Assembly (NCBI GenBank): GCA_964035575.1
Contig: OZ037853.1
Coordinates: 1,148,501-1,212,500 of the forward strand
Direction: 5' to 3'
Origin: Rhynchopus sp. YZ270_cl-10
Lineage: Eukaryota > Euglenozoa > Diplonemea > Diplonemida > Diplonemidae
Length of the DNA: 64,000 bases
The notes under the pieces were generated by a model. The model saw only the letters and a program-made list of their open reading frames with translations, had not been told where the DNA came from and made no database searches. Within the stretch, counting starts at the first letter, position 1; every line of letters starts with the position of its first letter. The position numbers and the translations under genes are program-made. Of the stretch, positions 17,357 to 27,600 are shown one piece after another.

Positions 17357-18848
17357 CTCGGCAGCCTGCCCGAGGCCACCCCTGAACCAGACGAACTACC
17401 AGGCGGTGGGCCTTCGAGACATATGTCTCACAAAGAACAACTACAAGGCGGTGGGCCTTCGAGACGTATGTCTCACAAAGAACAACTACAAGGCAGTGGG
17501 CCTTCGAGACGTATGTCTCACAAAGAACAACTACAAGGCGGTGGGCCTTCGAGACATATGTCTCACAAAGAACAACTACAAGGCAGTGGGCCTTCGAGAC
17601 GGATGTCTCAAACAAACCAATTTCAATTCTCTCAATCAAAACAACAGCCAAGCGGTGGGCTTTTCTCTCAATGCAAAAAGCAACAAGGCGGTGGGCCGTC
17701 GAGACGTATGTCTCAAACATACCAATTTCAATTCTCTCAATCAAAACGAGAACCAAGCGGTGGGCTTTTCTCTCAATGCAAAAAGCAACAAGGCGGGGGG
17801 CCTCCCAGAGGGCAGCCAGGAGATGCAAACTCCGGTGACCCCTCCTCGAGTTTTTCCGCCGCCCTGCTTAGAGCCAGAAACGCTTGGAAAACAATTATCA
17901 AAAAAGAAAAAACTAGCCATCGAGAACAAGGTGTTTGCGGAGAGGGACGGAAAGTCGTTGGGATCGCTGATCCATCACTTGGTGCGCTGGGACGAGCTAG
18001 CACAATTTGCGAAGGCACCAAAAACGATGAGCGAGGAGGACCGGATCTGCACACGTTTTTCGGAGTGGAGGGCGAAGCAACACAGCGGAAGGCCGACGGA
18101 CGAGCTGATAATAGAGTACGCCCACAGCATGTTAAATACGACAGCACCCAGCACGGCAAAGAAGTACATGGAGACGTTGGTGCGCGGAGCTCATCGAGAG
18201 GGCGTGAAAGGAGTACGGACGCGTATGCTGCTGGACGCGAAGAAGGGACTCGCCAGACTGGGGACGATGATCCGTCCAAATCAAGCTCCGGCAATGTCAG
18301 CGGCAGATGCGAAGTCAGCTGTGGAGAAGTTGTGGGATCAGGGATGCAGACCGGCGGCAGCGTTGGCGGCGATCGCTTGGGTCTCTCGTGCACGGATACC
18401 CGATTTGAGGTACCTCACGAAACTGGACTGGAAAGAGTTTCCGTCCAAGACCCCCCAAAACTTGGAGACAGTAGGAGGAGAATTCTTTGCGCGGGAAAAG
18501 GGGTGCAAGACGTGGAAGCCACCGATCAACCTACCGCCGGGGAACATTACGGCGATTGCCGTACGGTTCATGCGCAGCGTAGCCGACGAGAAGGCGCTGG
18601 TGTTCGGGGGCTCCTCAGCCCTGTACGAGAGGTTGAAGCGCGAGCTGAAGAAGGTGTTCCCGCAGGCTTCGTGGCTTCACTCGATGAGACGAGGGGCCAT
18701 ACAGGAGGTGGAGAAGACAGGAGCGAAGAGGGGCGACTTGCGGGAGCTGTTGAGGCATGCGAGCGAGCAGGAGACGGTGCGATACCTGCGGACGAACACA
18801 CTAGGGAGACGGAGGGAGGAAGCGAAGCTGCTGTCTTCGCTGCAATGA
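17286..18848 (+). CDS. Tyrosine recombinase ORF, family I copy 2
   Basis: Same product as the ORF at 14-1576: VSRAR, HSMRR, LRHAS and RYL signatures. It overlaps the end of gag by 71 bases in the +1 frame. Confidence 0.8.
   Translation: MTRRRRSTRKERAKARKGERRVPNSAACPRPPLNQTNYQAVGLRDICLTKNNYKAVGLRDVCLTKNNYKAVGLRDVCLTKNNYKAVGLRDICLTKNNYKAVGLRDGCLKQTNFNSLNQNNSQAVGFSLNAKSNKAVGRRDVCLKHTNFNSLNQNENQAVGFSLNAKSNKAGGLPEGSQEMQTPVTPPRVFPPPCLEPETLGKQLSKKKKLAIENKVFAERDGKSLGSLIHHLVRWDELAQFAKAPKTMSEEDRICTRFSEWRAKQHSGRPTDELIIEYAHSMLNTTAPSTAKKYMETLVRGAHREGVKGVRTRMLLDAKKGLARLGTMIRPNQAPAMSAADAKSAVEKLWDQGCRPAAALAAIAWVSRARIPDLRYLTKLDWKEFPSKTPQNLETVGGEFFAREKGCKTWKPPINLPPGNITAIAVRFMRSVADEKALVFGGSSALYERLKRELKKVFPQASWLHSMRRGAIQEVEKTGAKRGDLRELLRHASEQETVRYLRTNTLGRRREEAKLLSSLQ
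17403..17617 (+). repeat. 45-bp tandem repeat, family I copy 2
   Basis: Same array as at 131-345, with the same unit count in both copies. Confidence 0.85.
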
Positions 18849-20004
18849 TTCGGGGGCTCCAGGAGGACTACGGCGATGAGGCGCACACCAATATCGAGGA
18901 ATGGAACCCGCCACAGTCAGGAGAATGCACTGGTTTGAGCCCGGATATGATGACACCACCTCCACGACAGGCAAAGCTCGACTCTTTCCCCCGAACGACG
19001 ATATGCGTGGAGCGGATACGAATACTAGCAGAAGGCGCGGGCATGGACACGACGTTCACGAACTGGATGACGGATCCCAACGCGATTGATGCGGTGCGGA
19101 GTGGGTGCATCCCGTTGCCAGGCCCGAAATCCGACCTCCCACCCTCCTTCATTGCGGCGTGTGTAAGGGCAGGGGTCTGCAAAAAGGTAGGGAGAAACGA
19201 ACGAGCTCGCGGAGTGGTGAAGGTATTCACGGTGCCTAAGTCGGACCCCACCGTTCATAGAACCATCATTGACGGCCGACCCATCAATAGAGTCACTCCT
19301 AAACCTCCAACGTTCCACCTCATATCACCCCCTCAGCTATACCACCTGCTTAAAAGAAAAGGCGCTAAGTGGGTAGCAAAAATTGATCTCAAAGGATTTT
19401 TTCATCAACTTCCCATCCACGACGAAGTGTCCCTCTTCTTCTGTTTCCGCATAGGTCAGACTTGGTACCGGTGGACTCGGGTGCCTATGGGTTGGTCCGT
19501 TGCACCGTACATTGCGCAGAACACGGCTGAAGCGCTAATCGGGACCGCGCTGGGGGTGAGGGCAGTCGTGTACCTGGATGATATACTTCTTTTCGGGGAG
19601 ACTTCCGCAACCGTGCAGACATTGTTGACAGAGATTTTGGAGCGTTTTCGTTTTGCCGGGGCGGAGCTGAACTTTGGCAAGTCAGTTCTGAAGCCAGTCT
19701 GCGCTCTGGAGTACATCGGTATTATTTGGCACCCGGAGCAGGGCGTGTTTTGTTTTCCGGACTTGTGGATTGCGAAGGTGGAGCACACGTGTGATAGGTT
19801 TGCGTCCGCACAGTCCATGTCGGTACGGACAATATGGCAGATGCTGGGTATTGGGGTTCGAGCCCTGTTCGTGTTAGGTACCCCGTTGTGCCATTACGAT
19901 GCGATACTTGGTTGCCTCAGCGGCTGGTCTAGTCTGATTGCAAAGGGTGCGCTTGACTGGGACACGGTGGTGGATATTCCCGGTGAGCTGAAACGGGAAG
20001 TGAC
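17423..20004 (+). CDS. Reverse transcriptase ORF, family I copy 2, cut by gap
   Basis: RT motifs as in copy 1 (KIDLKGFFHQ, VPMGW, VYLDD). The frame enters the run of N before RNase H. Confidence 0.78.
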
Positions 20005-20204
20005 NNNNNNNNNNNNNNNNNNNNNNNNNNNNNNNNNNNNNNNNNNNNNNNNNNNNNNNNNNNNNNNNNNNNNNNNNNNNNNNNNNNNNNNNNNNNNNNN
20101 NNNNNNNNNNNNNNNNNNNNNNNNNNNNNNNNNNNNNNNNNNNNNNNNNNNNNNNNNNNNNNNNNNNNNNNNNNNNNNNNNNNNNNNNNNNNNNNNNNNN
20201 NNNN
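20005..20204. other. Assembly gap (200 N)
   Basis: A run of exactly 200 N, probably a scaffold gap of unknown true length. Retroelement sequence stops on its left and unrelated sequence starts on its right, so linkage across it is uncertain. Confidence 0.99.
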
Positions 20205-21026
20205 CTCGACACTCAGGCAGACATATACGTCGTCTCCCTCTCCTGCCAACCGTGCGATGTTGACATCAGCCACAGCACACTCCACCTTGGACAGCTTCAA
20301 TAAGGATCCTATGTGTCCCCCCAGTGGAGGCTAGAGGACAGTGAACCATGCGTTCTGATGCTGTCTTGCTCCCTCCTACCTCTCAACGCAGTGTTGCATA
20401 GGCGGTGCTTTGCTTGTACACGGGGTCAAGGGCCTGCACAGCATGATCGTACAGTGTGTGCTTCTTGCTTGGGTTTGGAGAATCCTTCGGCATAAATGCC
20501 CGAAGGGTGGTGTTTTCGTTGTCCTGCACAGTATACACCTTCAGTACGATGCGGTGTTGGCTGTGTGTCGAGAAGCTTCAGTTCTTGAAGTGTGTCCTTC
20601 TTTCATCCCTTTGTTGCAAGAATAGCTAGGAGGATGGGCGACGACCCCGAAGACTAAAGGGAGGTCGTCTGCAGCAGAAACGGCTTGCGTACCCAGGCGC
20701 GTTGCTGGCATCTTGCCGTGTGGCATGTACGTCGTCTCGCGTATCCGAATGCAGCAGACCTAGCTGCTTAGAGACTATGGCAGCTGCGGTTAATACCGAA
20801 CCCTAGTGACGTAGCCTACCGTCTGCTAGAGCATAGCTGCCCCTGACGATCTTGTAGATCGCCGTGTGTACGACTGTTTGAAGACCTACTACCCGGCAGA
20901 GCGTTCGGTTCTGGGATCAGCGCACGGACGTCTTTATTGGCATCGGATTATGTACCTATTTTTTTTAGCTTTTTCCTATTGACACATTATCCCTTGTGCT
21001 AATTACTTCATGCCACCACACAACAG
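20205..21026. other. No gene recognised
   Basis: The stretch between the gap and the partial BILBO1-like copy. On the minus strand, 20300-20205 reads as about 32 open residues into the gap (LSKVECAVADVNIARLAGEG and onward), which could be the edge of an exon. That is weak. No exon 1 for the downstream partial gene copy is visible here. Confidence 0.3.
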
Positions 21027-21492
21027 CGCTACATCACCTACGACAACCTGCGTGACTACTTCGTGCGTTACGACATCCCCTGGACCCGCTCGTACGTCGG
21101 TGACTACTACGACCGCACCGGCACCATGAGGTATGCACGTGTCTTGTGTTGTGGAGCACAGCCTCCACACACGCTGTCATCTGCCAACACCACACCAACA
21201 CAGCTACGCGGACTGGGTGACCTTTGCCTCGCACTACCCCACCGTTGTGGACTCCCTGTACTACAGGCCCCGTGGGTCCTACCTGGACCGCTCGCACTAC
21301 TCCTCTGCCCTGGCGGAGGCTGAGCTGTCGACACAGCGTGCCAAGCGTGAGGGTGAGATCCGCAGCTACTACAGCAACTACAACGCCGAGCGCACGCGTC
21401 TGGACGCTGAGTACAGCGCACGCAGGGCGGCAGCAGACGCGTCGCTGTACTACCGCCCGTACTCCCCACGCTACGGGTACCTGAGCCAGTAG
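21027..21492 (+). CDS. BILBO1-like EF-hand protein, partial copy (exons 2-3 only)
   Basis: Near-identical copy of exons 2 and 3 of the gene at 21723-22699. Exon 2 is 21027-21130, the GT-AG intron 21131-21203, and exon 3 21204-21492, ending TAG. The 3' splice site of intron 1 (CACAACAG) is kept, but no exon 1 lies in the 800 bases upstream; it may be in or beyond the gap, or lost. Both exons are open and in phase, and the few base differences leave the protein almost unchanged, except that the end is LSQ instead of LSSY. Either the 3' end of a tandem paralogue or a partial duplicate kept alike by conversion. Confidence 0.6.
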
Positions 21493-21722
21493 GCTGCATC
21501 CCTTCCCTGTTCTCCCTTTGTTTCCCACCCCCGTTGCTTTGCTTTGTATTAGCTTCGCTAGTTGTTAGTGCAGCTTACTCAGCTGTACGACTTGTACAAC
21601 CCCTGTTCCCCCCTTCAAAGTATAATCCATTATGACGTTCGCTTTGTGAAACAAGAGACCTCCTGTTTGTTGTTCTGTCAATGCCCCTCCAACCCCACAC
21701 CGCACAGACACCATACACAACA

Positions 21723-22699
21723 ATGGCCTTCTTCCTTGACTGCGGAACGGACCTGTTCGGGTCGAAGCAGAACACCCGTCTCGAGTTCTCTGGCTGCCCC
21801 ACGATGTCCGAAGTGATCATCGCGCTTGAGGCACACTTCGACAAGGAGCAGCGTCTGCGCCGCCCTGCCGGCCTTCCCGATGCGTCCTTCAAATGCCAGA
21901 GCATGCAGGTGTACGACGACGTGCTCCTGCGCTGGGTCGACCTCTACAGCTCCACACAGCTCCACAACGGATCGCAGGTGTGGGCCTTCCAGCCGGAGAC
22001 CCTTGCGCACGCTGAGGCACCCGGGTCCATCCCCCCTGCCAAGTACTCTCCTGAGTCGTGGCTGGGTTCCCCTGCCCGTGCACGTGCCGTGACTGAGGCA
22101 GGCATCCGTGACCCTGTTGCGTCTGAGAAGCTTCGCAGCGTGTTCTACAACATTGACACTGCACACAACGTATGTTCACAGCTTTCCAAGACACCGTTCT
22201 CTTTTTGAGTGTCTATTTTCCACACAACAGCGCTACATCACCTACGACAACCTGCGTGACTACTTCGTGCGTTACGACATCCCCTGGACCCGCTCGTACG
22301 TCGGTGACTACTACGACCGCACCGGCACCATGAGGTATGCACGTGTCTTGTGTTGTGGAGCACAGCCTCCACACACGCTGTCATCTGCCAACACCACACC
22401 AACACAGCTACGCGGACTGGGTGACCTTTGCCTCGCACTACCCCACCGTTGTGGACTCCCTGTACTACAGGCCCCGTGGGTCCTACCTGGACCGCTCGCA
22501 CTACTCCTCTGCCCTGGCGGAGGCTGAGCTGTCGACACAGCGTGCCAAGCGTGAGGGTGAGATCCGCAGCTACTACAGCAACTACAACGCCGAGCGCACG
22601 CGTCTGGACGCCGAGTACAGCGCACGTAGGGCGGCAGCAGACGCGTCGCTGTACTACCGCCCGTACTCCCCACGCTACGGGTACCTGTCGTCGTACTGA
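21723..22699 (+). CDS. BILBO1-like protein: N-terminal ubiquitin-fold domain plus EF-hand pair
   Basis: Three exons: 21723-22169, 22231-22334 and 22408-22699, with GT-AG introns of 61 and 73 bases in phases 0 and 2. The product is 280 residues. Residues 1-115 resemble the N-terminal domain of trypanosome BILBO1, a flagellar-pocket-collar scaffold (from memory): MAFFLDCGTDLF, LRRP, MQVYDDVLLRWVDL, VWAFQP and IPPA fall in the same order. Residues 140-195 look like two degenerate EF-hands (FYNIDTAHNRYITYDNL; YYDRTGT..YADWVTF); few acidic loop residues remain, so calcium binding is doubtful. The end is helical, Arg/Glu/Tyr-rich and ends YRPYSPRYGYLSSY, without the long coiled coil of BILBO1. Inferred role: a structural, cytoskeleton-linked protein. 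Confidence 0.75.
22170..22230 (+). other. Intron 1 of BILBO1-like gene
   Basis: GTATGT donor and CACAACAG acceptor, 61 bases, phase 0. Supported by the retained acceptor in the upstream partial copy. Confidence 0.75.
22335..22407 (+). other. Intron 2 of BILBO1-like gene
   Basis: GTATGC donor and CAACACAG acceptor, 73 bases. Removing it restores the EF-hand segment ending YADWVTF. The same intron occurs at 21131-21203. Confidence 0.75.
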
Positions 22700-23507
22700 G
22701 CAGCCACTTAGGCGAACTTGATCACTGGTAACACCTTCCCAGTCTTCAGAGGCACCGTGTTAGAGCACCCTTGTAATCCACTTTCCCGTTCCCCGCATAA
22801 TCAACGCACCCGCCTTCCCTCCCCCCCGCTGGCACTCGCATGCTGCAGGGTATAAACGCCACTGTGCACGTGCAGTACTCGCTTGTACGGCTTCTTGCCC
22901 TGTGTTTCAAACCCCTTTCCCCCTATTCAACGAATTTTTATATTAGGACAAATACTTTTGTGGGAAATGATTCAAACGTCTAGTTTTTGTTTATTCCTTT
23001 TCCCCCTTCATAGTGCACTACTCACCTCATTTCTGTACTTCAGGCTAAGGGTTTTTTCCCCCTTTTGACATCCAATTCTGGACGTTTTTGGGGTTAACAA
23101 AAGCTTTTGTTTATATTTGCAAGTCGAAAGGAACAAAAAACCAAACTTTACCCATACAAAAGCCCTGACTGATAGTGCGCATGACGTGGGTAGGGTGTAC
23201 TAACTGAACAAAATATGAAGGGGGTTTTTTAAATATTTTAGTGTTGTTTGCAATCGTTTTGTTCCCTTTTACTGGGTTCATGGATATTCGGTTACTGTTT
23301 CTTTTTTTTCCTTTTTCCTTTTTCCTTTCATTTTTTTTTGGTTTTCTGTTTTTTATAAGACATGCGTGCATTTCTAGTGAAATTTTTCAGTATCCACGAG
23401 TCGTTTTTTCCCTCCCGTGCTCCCCATCTCTCACACATACATTACATCTTCATCAGGAGAATTGTCAATTTTTCGTTCATTATTGTGAACAGCGTTTTGG
23501 TGTTTTT

Positions 23508-23541
<34 letters not shown>

Positions 23542-24574
23542 GGAACTACAAATAGGAGCTTTTGCGCAAAACACCAAACTACCCAAAATTTACAATTATT
23601 TCGTTCGAAACCTTTTTCCTGTGTGTGTGACTGAGTGTGGGGATGCGTTCAAGAAGTGTGACTGAGTGTGGGGATGCGTTCAAGAATTAAACTCTTCCCC
23701 CCAAACCCCCTTTCATCTCTAGTTTTCTTTATCCAAACGTCGAGTGGACGCGTAATAATTTTTGTGTATTTTTGTGTATTTTGGGTCACCCACATTATGC
23801 CTTGCCTTCCCAAATACACAGAGCCCACGCAGGCAGCCTTTTGGCACTTAGATGTGTGTACACACGACAGGCACACTCAGCTTTTGTTACTGGACATCGC
23901 CTGCAGCTCTTTACATATTATTTTTCCCACAAAAAAAAAAAAAAAAAAAAAAAAAATGGACAGACAACCCCATCCTTGCCCTTTTCCCTCTCCAACCACA
24001 TACTCGACCTCTCTGTGTTGTGTGCTGCTACTCGAGCACCTTGTGAGTGCTGCAGACCTTGGTGACGTCCACGGTTGGCTTCAGCTTCCCTTATCAATAT
24101 TTGGCCTGTTCCTTGTGTGGAGGGTGGCTGCAGCGGGAGTCATTAAGACTCATCAGTGCACATCGCGCTGTAGGGAGGGAAGCGTTCGTGCTGGAGTGGG
24201 GCAGGGCGTGATGAGGGGCATGCTTGTGGTGGAGAGTGACCAGGGGACGTGGCTTGCTTAAGGAGCAGGGCACGTCTTCCAGATACCAACCCCGTAGGTG
24301 AGTGTCGGGAGCATGTACTTTAGGTACGTGTGTCGCAGAGAGCCTGGCTCTGCAGCGCAGTGCGTACCGGAGAGTGCGTGTAGACAGGGCTGGCTGTATT
24401 TTGTCTCTTCGGAACGGGGTGATCCGTGCTATTTTTTAAAAACGTTTACAGGAGAGTGCGTGGAGAAGTGCAAGGCAGTCGTGTGTCAGTTGATTCAGTA
24501 ACGGAGCGATCCCATCCTGTCAGCACACTACAAACGGATTCACTCAGAATTGGGTTTCTTCAAGGATTTTGTGA
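22700..24574. other. Gene-free stretch with simple repeats
   Basis: No convincing gene. Contains a dispersed repeat (22940-23068) found inverted at 54815-54945, two A-tracts (about 31 A near 23508 and 26 A near 23931) and a 31-base direct duplication near 23625-23686 (unit contains GACTGAGTGTGGGGATGCG). Confidence 0.5.
22940..23068 (+). repeat. Dispersed repeat, inverted copy at 54815-54945
   Basis: Shared stretches include CACCTCATTTCTGTACTTCA, GTTTATTCC and AGGGTTTTTTCC. The far copy abuts the right end of the element at 51414-54813. Confidence 0.6.
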
Positions 24575-24658
24575 TTCTTCTTCTTCTTCACACAACACAC
24601 AAACAGGGACAACACACCAACCTGTGTGAACAAACAGAATACATTTTCTTTCGGAAAG
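24575..24658 (+). promoter_or_regulatory. Conserved leader of receptor gene 1
   Basis: About 85 bases kept ahead of all three paralogues: a CTTCTTC-rich run, then CACACAACACACA, GGGACAACACACCAACC and GAACAAACA, ending in a pyrimidine run before the ATG. Genes 2 and 3 have TTTCAG/CTTCAG just before GAAGATG, resembling a 3' splice site; gene 1 has TTTCGG. It is probably the 5' untranslated leader, possibly with an intron end. Confidence 0.45.
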
Positions 24659-27600
24659 ATGGGATCCGGAGCGTCGAAGCCTGAAAAGGACGAGATTGCA
24701 AAGGGAATTACTGGGAAGGAGAGGCCCGTGGACGCAGTGGACAGCGTGGACGGGAGGACAATGCTGCACAGTGCCGTGCTTGCGGGGGACGTGGAGGCAG
24801 TGCGGTTTCTTGTGGAGAACGGGGCAGGGAACGTGCGTGACAGGGACGGGAAGGTGCCGCTGTGGTACGCACTGCAGCACAGGGACGCGGATGTGCGGGG
24901 GCGACTTGGGGCGGAGCTGGGGGCGCATGCAGCACAGATCCTTGTGGAGGTGGAGGATGCTGTGCAGGTGTACCTCACTCACGGTGTCGCCGCAACAACA
25001 TTAACAGCAAAAACAATAACACCAACAACAACAGCAACAACAGGTGTGGCAGTGGAACGAAGCAGTGGAGATGCAACGACAGCACCTCTTACTGACCCTC
25101 ACATGGACATGGCGAAAGACACGAACACCTCGACTGGAGACAGACACCTGGGAGAGGACGATCTTGACGGGGACACGGGTGCACTGTGGCACACAGACGG
25201 ACGGAAGGTGGAGTTCCTGCGGAAAACAGACGACAACAACAGCAACAAGAACAGTAATGGAGGTGAAGACCTGCTGTGCTGGCTGCGTGGTCTGCCAAAG
25301 GTGGATCCGCCGTTGGGCTACACAGACGAACACGTGCGGCACATGGAGGCGGGGTTCCGTGTGGTGTGCAAGCGTCTGCTGGAGGACATGAGAGGACGGA
25401 GGGAGGCTGCGGGGACACGTGGTGGGCACGTGGAGGTGGAGGACTGGATGGCGGCATGCGACCCGTTTGAGCTGCTGCTGTCGGGGTTCCTGTTCACGTC
25501 TGACTGTGTGGAGTATGTGCTGGACAGCGGCGGGGATGTTGTGTGCGACGAGAAGGACGGGACACCGCAGATTGCGAAAGGGCCTGACGGGAAGCTGCGG
25601 TACATCAAACTGACGGATCGGGCTGTGCTGGACAACCACGGGAGTGCTTCCGATTCACAGTCGCTTGCGCTGTACATGACGATGAACACTGCGATGCGTG
25701 CTGTGGGGCAGCTGGCTGCGGTGAAGGAGTGGAAGGGGACACCTGAGAAGACAGCACCGAACGTGTTTGAGCTGTCGCCTGCACCCCCGCAGCTGCACGT
25801 GATTGAGACCTTTGCGCCGCTGATCCGTGGTCTGGACCGGCTGATTGGGAGCCGGCGGAAGCAGCTGCGGACTGTGTTCCGCGGGATCAATGTGAACGTG
25901 TCTGCGAAGTACGCGCTGAATACGCACATTGTGTGGAACTGCTTCACGTCGACAACACTGAAGCGGGATGTGGCTCGGAGCTTCATGTACGGGAAGGGGG
26001 GCACGTTCTTTGTGGTGGTGGCGAAGGAGGGTGCTGCAGACGTGAAGTTCTCGTCTGTGTATGCTTCGGAGGACGAGCTGCTGTACACAGCGAACATCGA
26101 GTACCGGGTGCAGTGGAAGCTTTCGCCGACGTTGCTGCGGATGATGGGGCTGCGCTTTGACGTGATTGTGATGCAGGAGGTGTGTTCTGGTGTGGGGGAG
26201 ACGAGTGCGGCTGAGCAGGTGGGTGCGCTGCAGGAGGTGATGGGACACACAGTCGCGTTCTTCAAGGACTACCTTGCGCAGTACGTGGAGGGGCGTGTGG
26301 GGGACGACACACGTGTGGATGAGTCGGAGACACGTCCGCTGATGGAGGAGGTGCGGAGGTGGCTTCGTGCACGTGGAGGTGGAGGTGGAGGTGGGAAGCA
26401 GATGTCTTCCGTGTGCACACAGGCAGCAGCGGGCACAGAGCGCAAGCCTGATGTGGAGGCGAGAGAAGAAAGACAAGGGACGTGTGGTGTGCTGTGTGTG
26501 ATCGGAGAAGGAGGGAGCGGGAAGACGTCTGCTTCGATTGCAATTCTGAGCGACCTTGCAACGTCTGCGAGGAAGAGTGAAAGCACGAGCAACGAAGACA
26601 CACCGACAGACACAAACCGGAACAGAAGCAGCGTGGTGAGTGATGTGACTGCGGATACGGATGCGAAGCCGTACTTCCCTGTGTTTGTGGCGCTGCCGAC
26701 TGTGAAACAACACCTGCTTGAGAAGGGAGGGCTGGACAGGTTTGTGCTGGAGTCGTTTGCGCTGCGGGAGGCGGACCGTGCGTTCCTTGCGGAGACGTAC
26801 GAGGTGGTGCTGGTGCTGGACTCGCTGGACGAGGTGGGGCTGACGCAGGAGGATGTGGGTGCTGTGGTGGCTGAGGGTGGCCTTCTGTGCCGGCACCCGT
26901 GGGTGGAGGCACACTGCAGCGTTGTTGTGACTGTGCGTGGTGAGTACCTGAAGGGTGTGGACACGTCTCCGTCTGGTGTGTGTGGGGCTGGTGTGCGTGC
27001 TCTGTACATGCAGCCGTTCACAGAGGTGGATGCGAGAACGTACATCAAGCGTGCAAACACAGCCTGGGAGAAGGAGAAGGAACACAAAGAGGAGAAGGAG
27101 AAGGAGAAGTCAGCCCACAAGGAAGAGCGCACAGTGTTCGTGCGTGAGGAGGACGTTGAGGGACTTGTGCAGCTGCGGAACCCGTTTGTGCTGCACATGG
27201 CGTGCCACGCGCAGTGCAGCGGGAAGGCTTCTGAGGAGGTGATCTACGAGACCTACCTGGAGACGTGGACGAAGAAGGAGATGGCGTCTGGTGGAGTTGC
27301 TGTTGCTGTTGGTGATGCTGTTTCGGATGTGTCTTTGGAGGATGTGGTGCGTGCAGGGGAGCTTGTTGCATGCAGGATGCTGGAGACAAACGAGTGGCAG
27401 GGGACTGTGGGTGTGGCGTCGGAGGTTCTTGATTCGCAGCACGGTGTGTGTGAGGCTGTGCGGGATGCGTGCTTCCGCTGCCTGCCGTTCCGGATTGAGG
27501 ACTTTGGGGAGGAGCGGAGTGCGTTCACGTTCCGGCACAAGTCGCTTGGGGAGCACCTTGCAGCACGGCGGCTTGCACGTGATCCAGCAGGGACACTGGG

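Larger units (their letters stand above)
16090..20004 (+). mobile_element. YR retrotransposon, family I, copy 2, cut by assembly gap
   Basis: A1 16090-16294, gag-like ORF, tyrosine recombinase and RT, running into the N run at 20005. The RNase H end and the 3' repeats are therefore not visible. The translated ORFs match copy 1 exactly over the shared 2.7 kb, so the two copies are very young, or one is an assembly duplicate. Confidence 0.85.

Noticed and set aside
20300-20990. Possible structured RNA or tRNA between the gap and the BILBO1-like copy
   Set aside because: No cloverleaf, box A/B or rRNA signature could be made out.
24298-24501. 67-residue Cys-rich ORF upstream of receptor gene 1
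   Set aside because: No signal peptide or regular cysteine spacing, and no counterpart upstream of the other two genes.
25655-27085. Long minus-strand ORFs opposite the receptor genes
   Set aside because: They recur opposite all three paralogues but are His/Arg/Pro/Ser-rich shadows of GC-biased codons, with no conserved domain.
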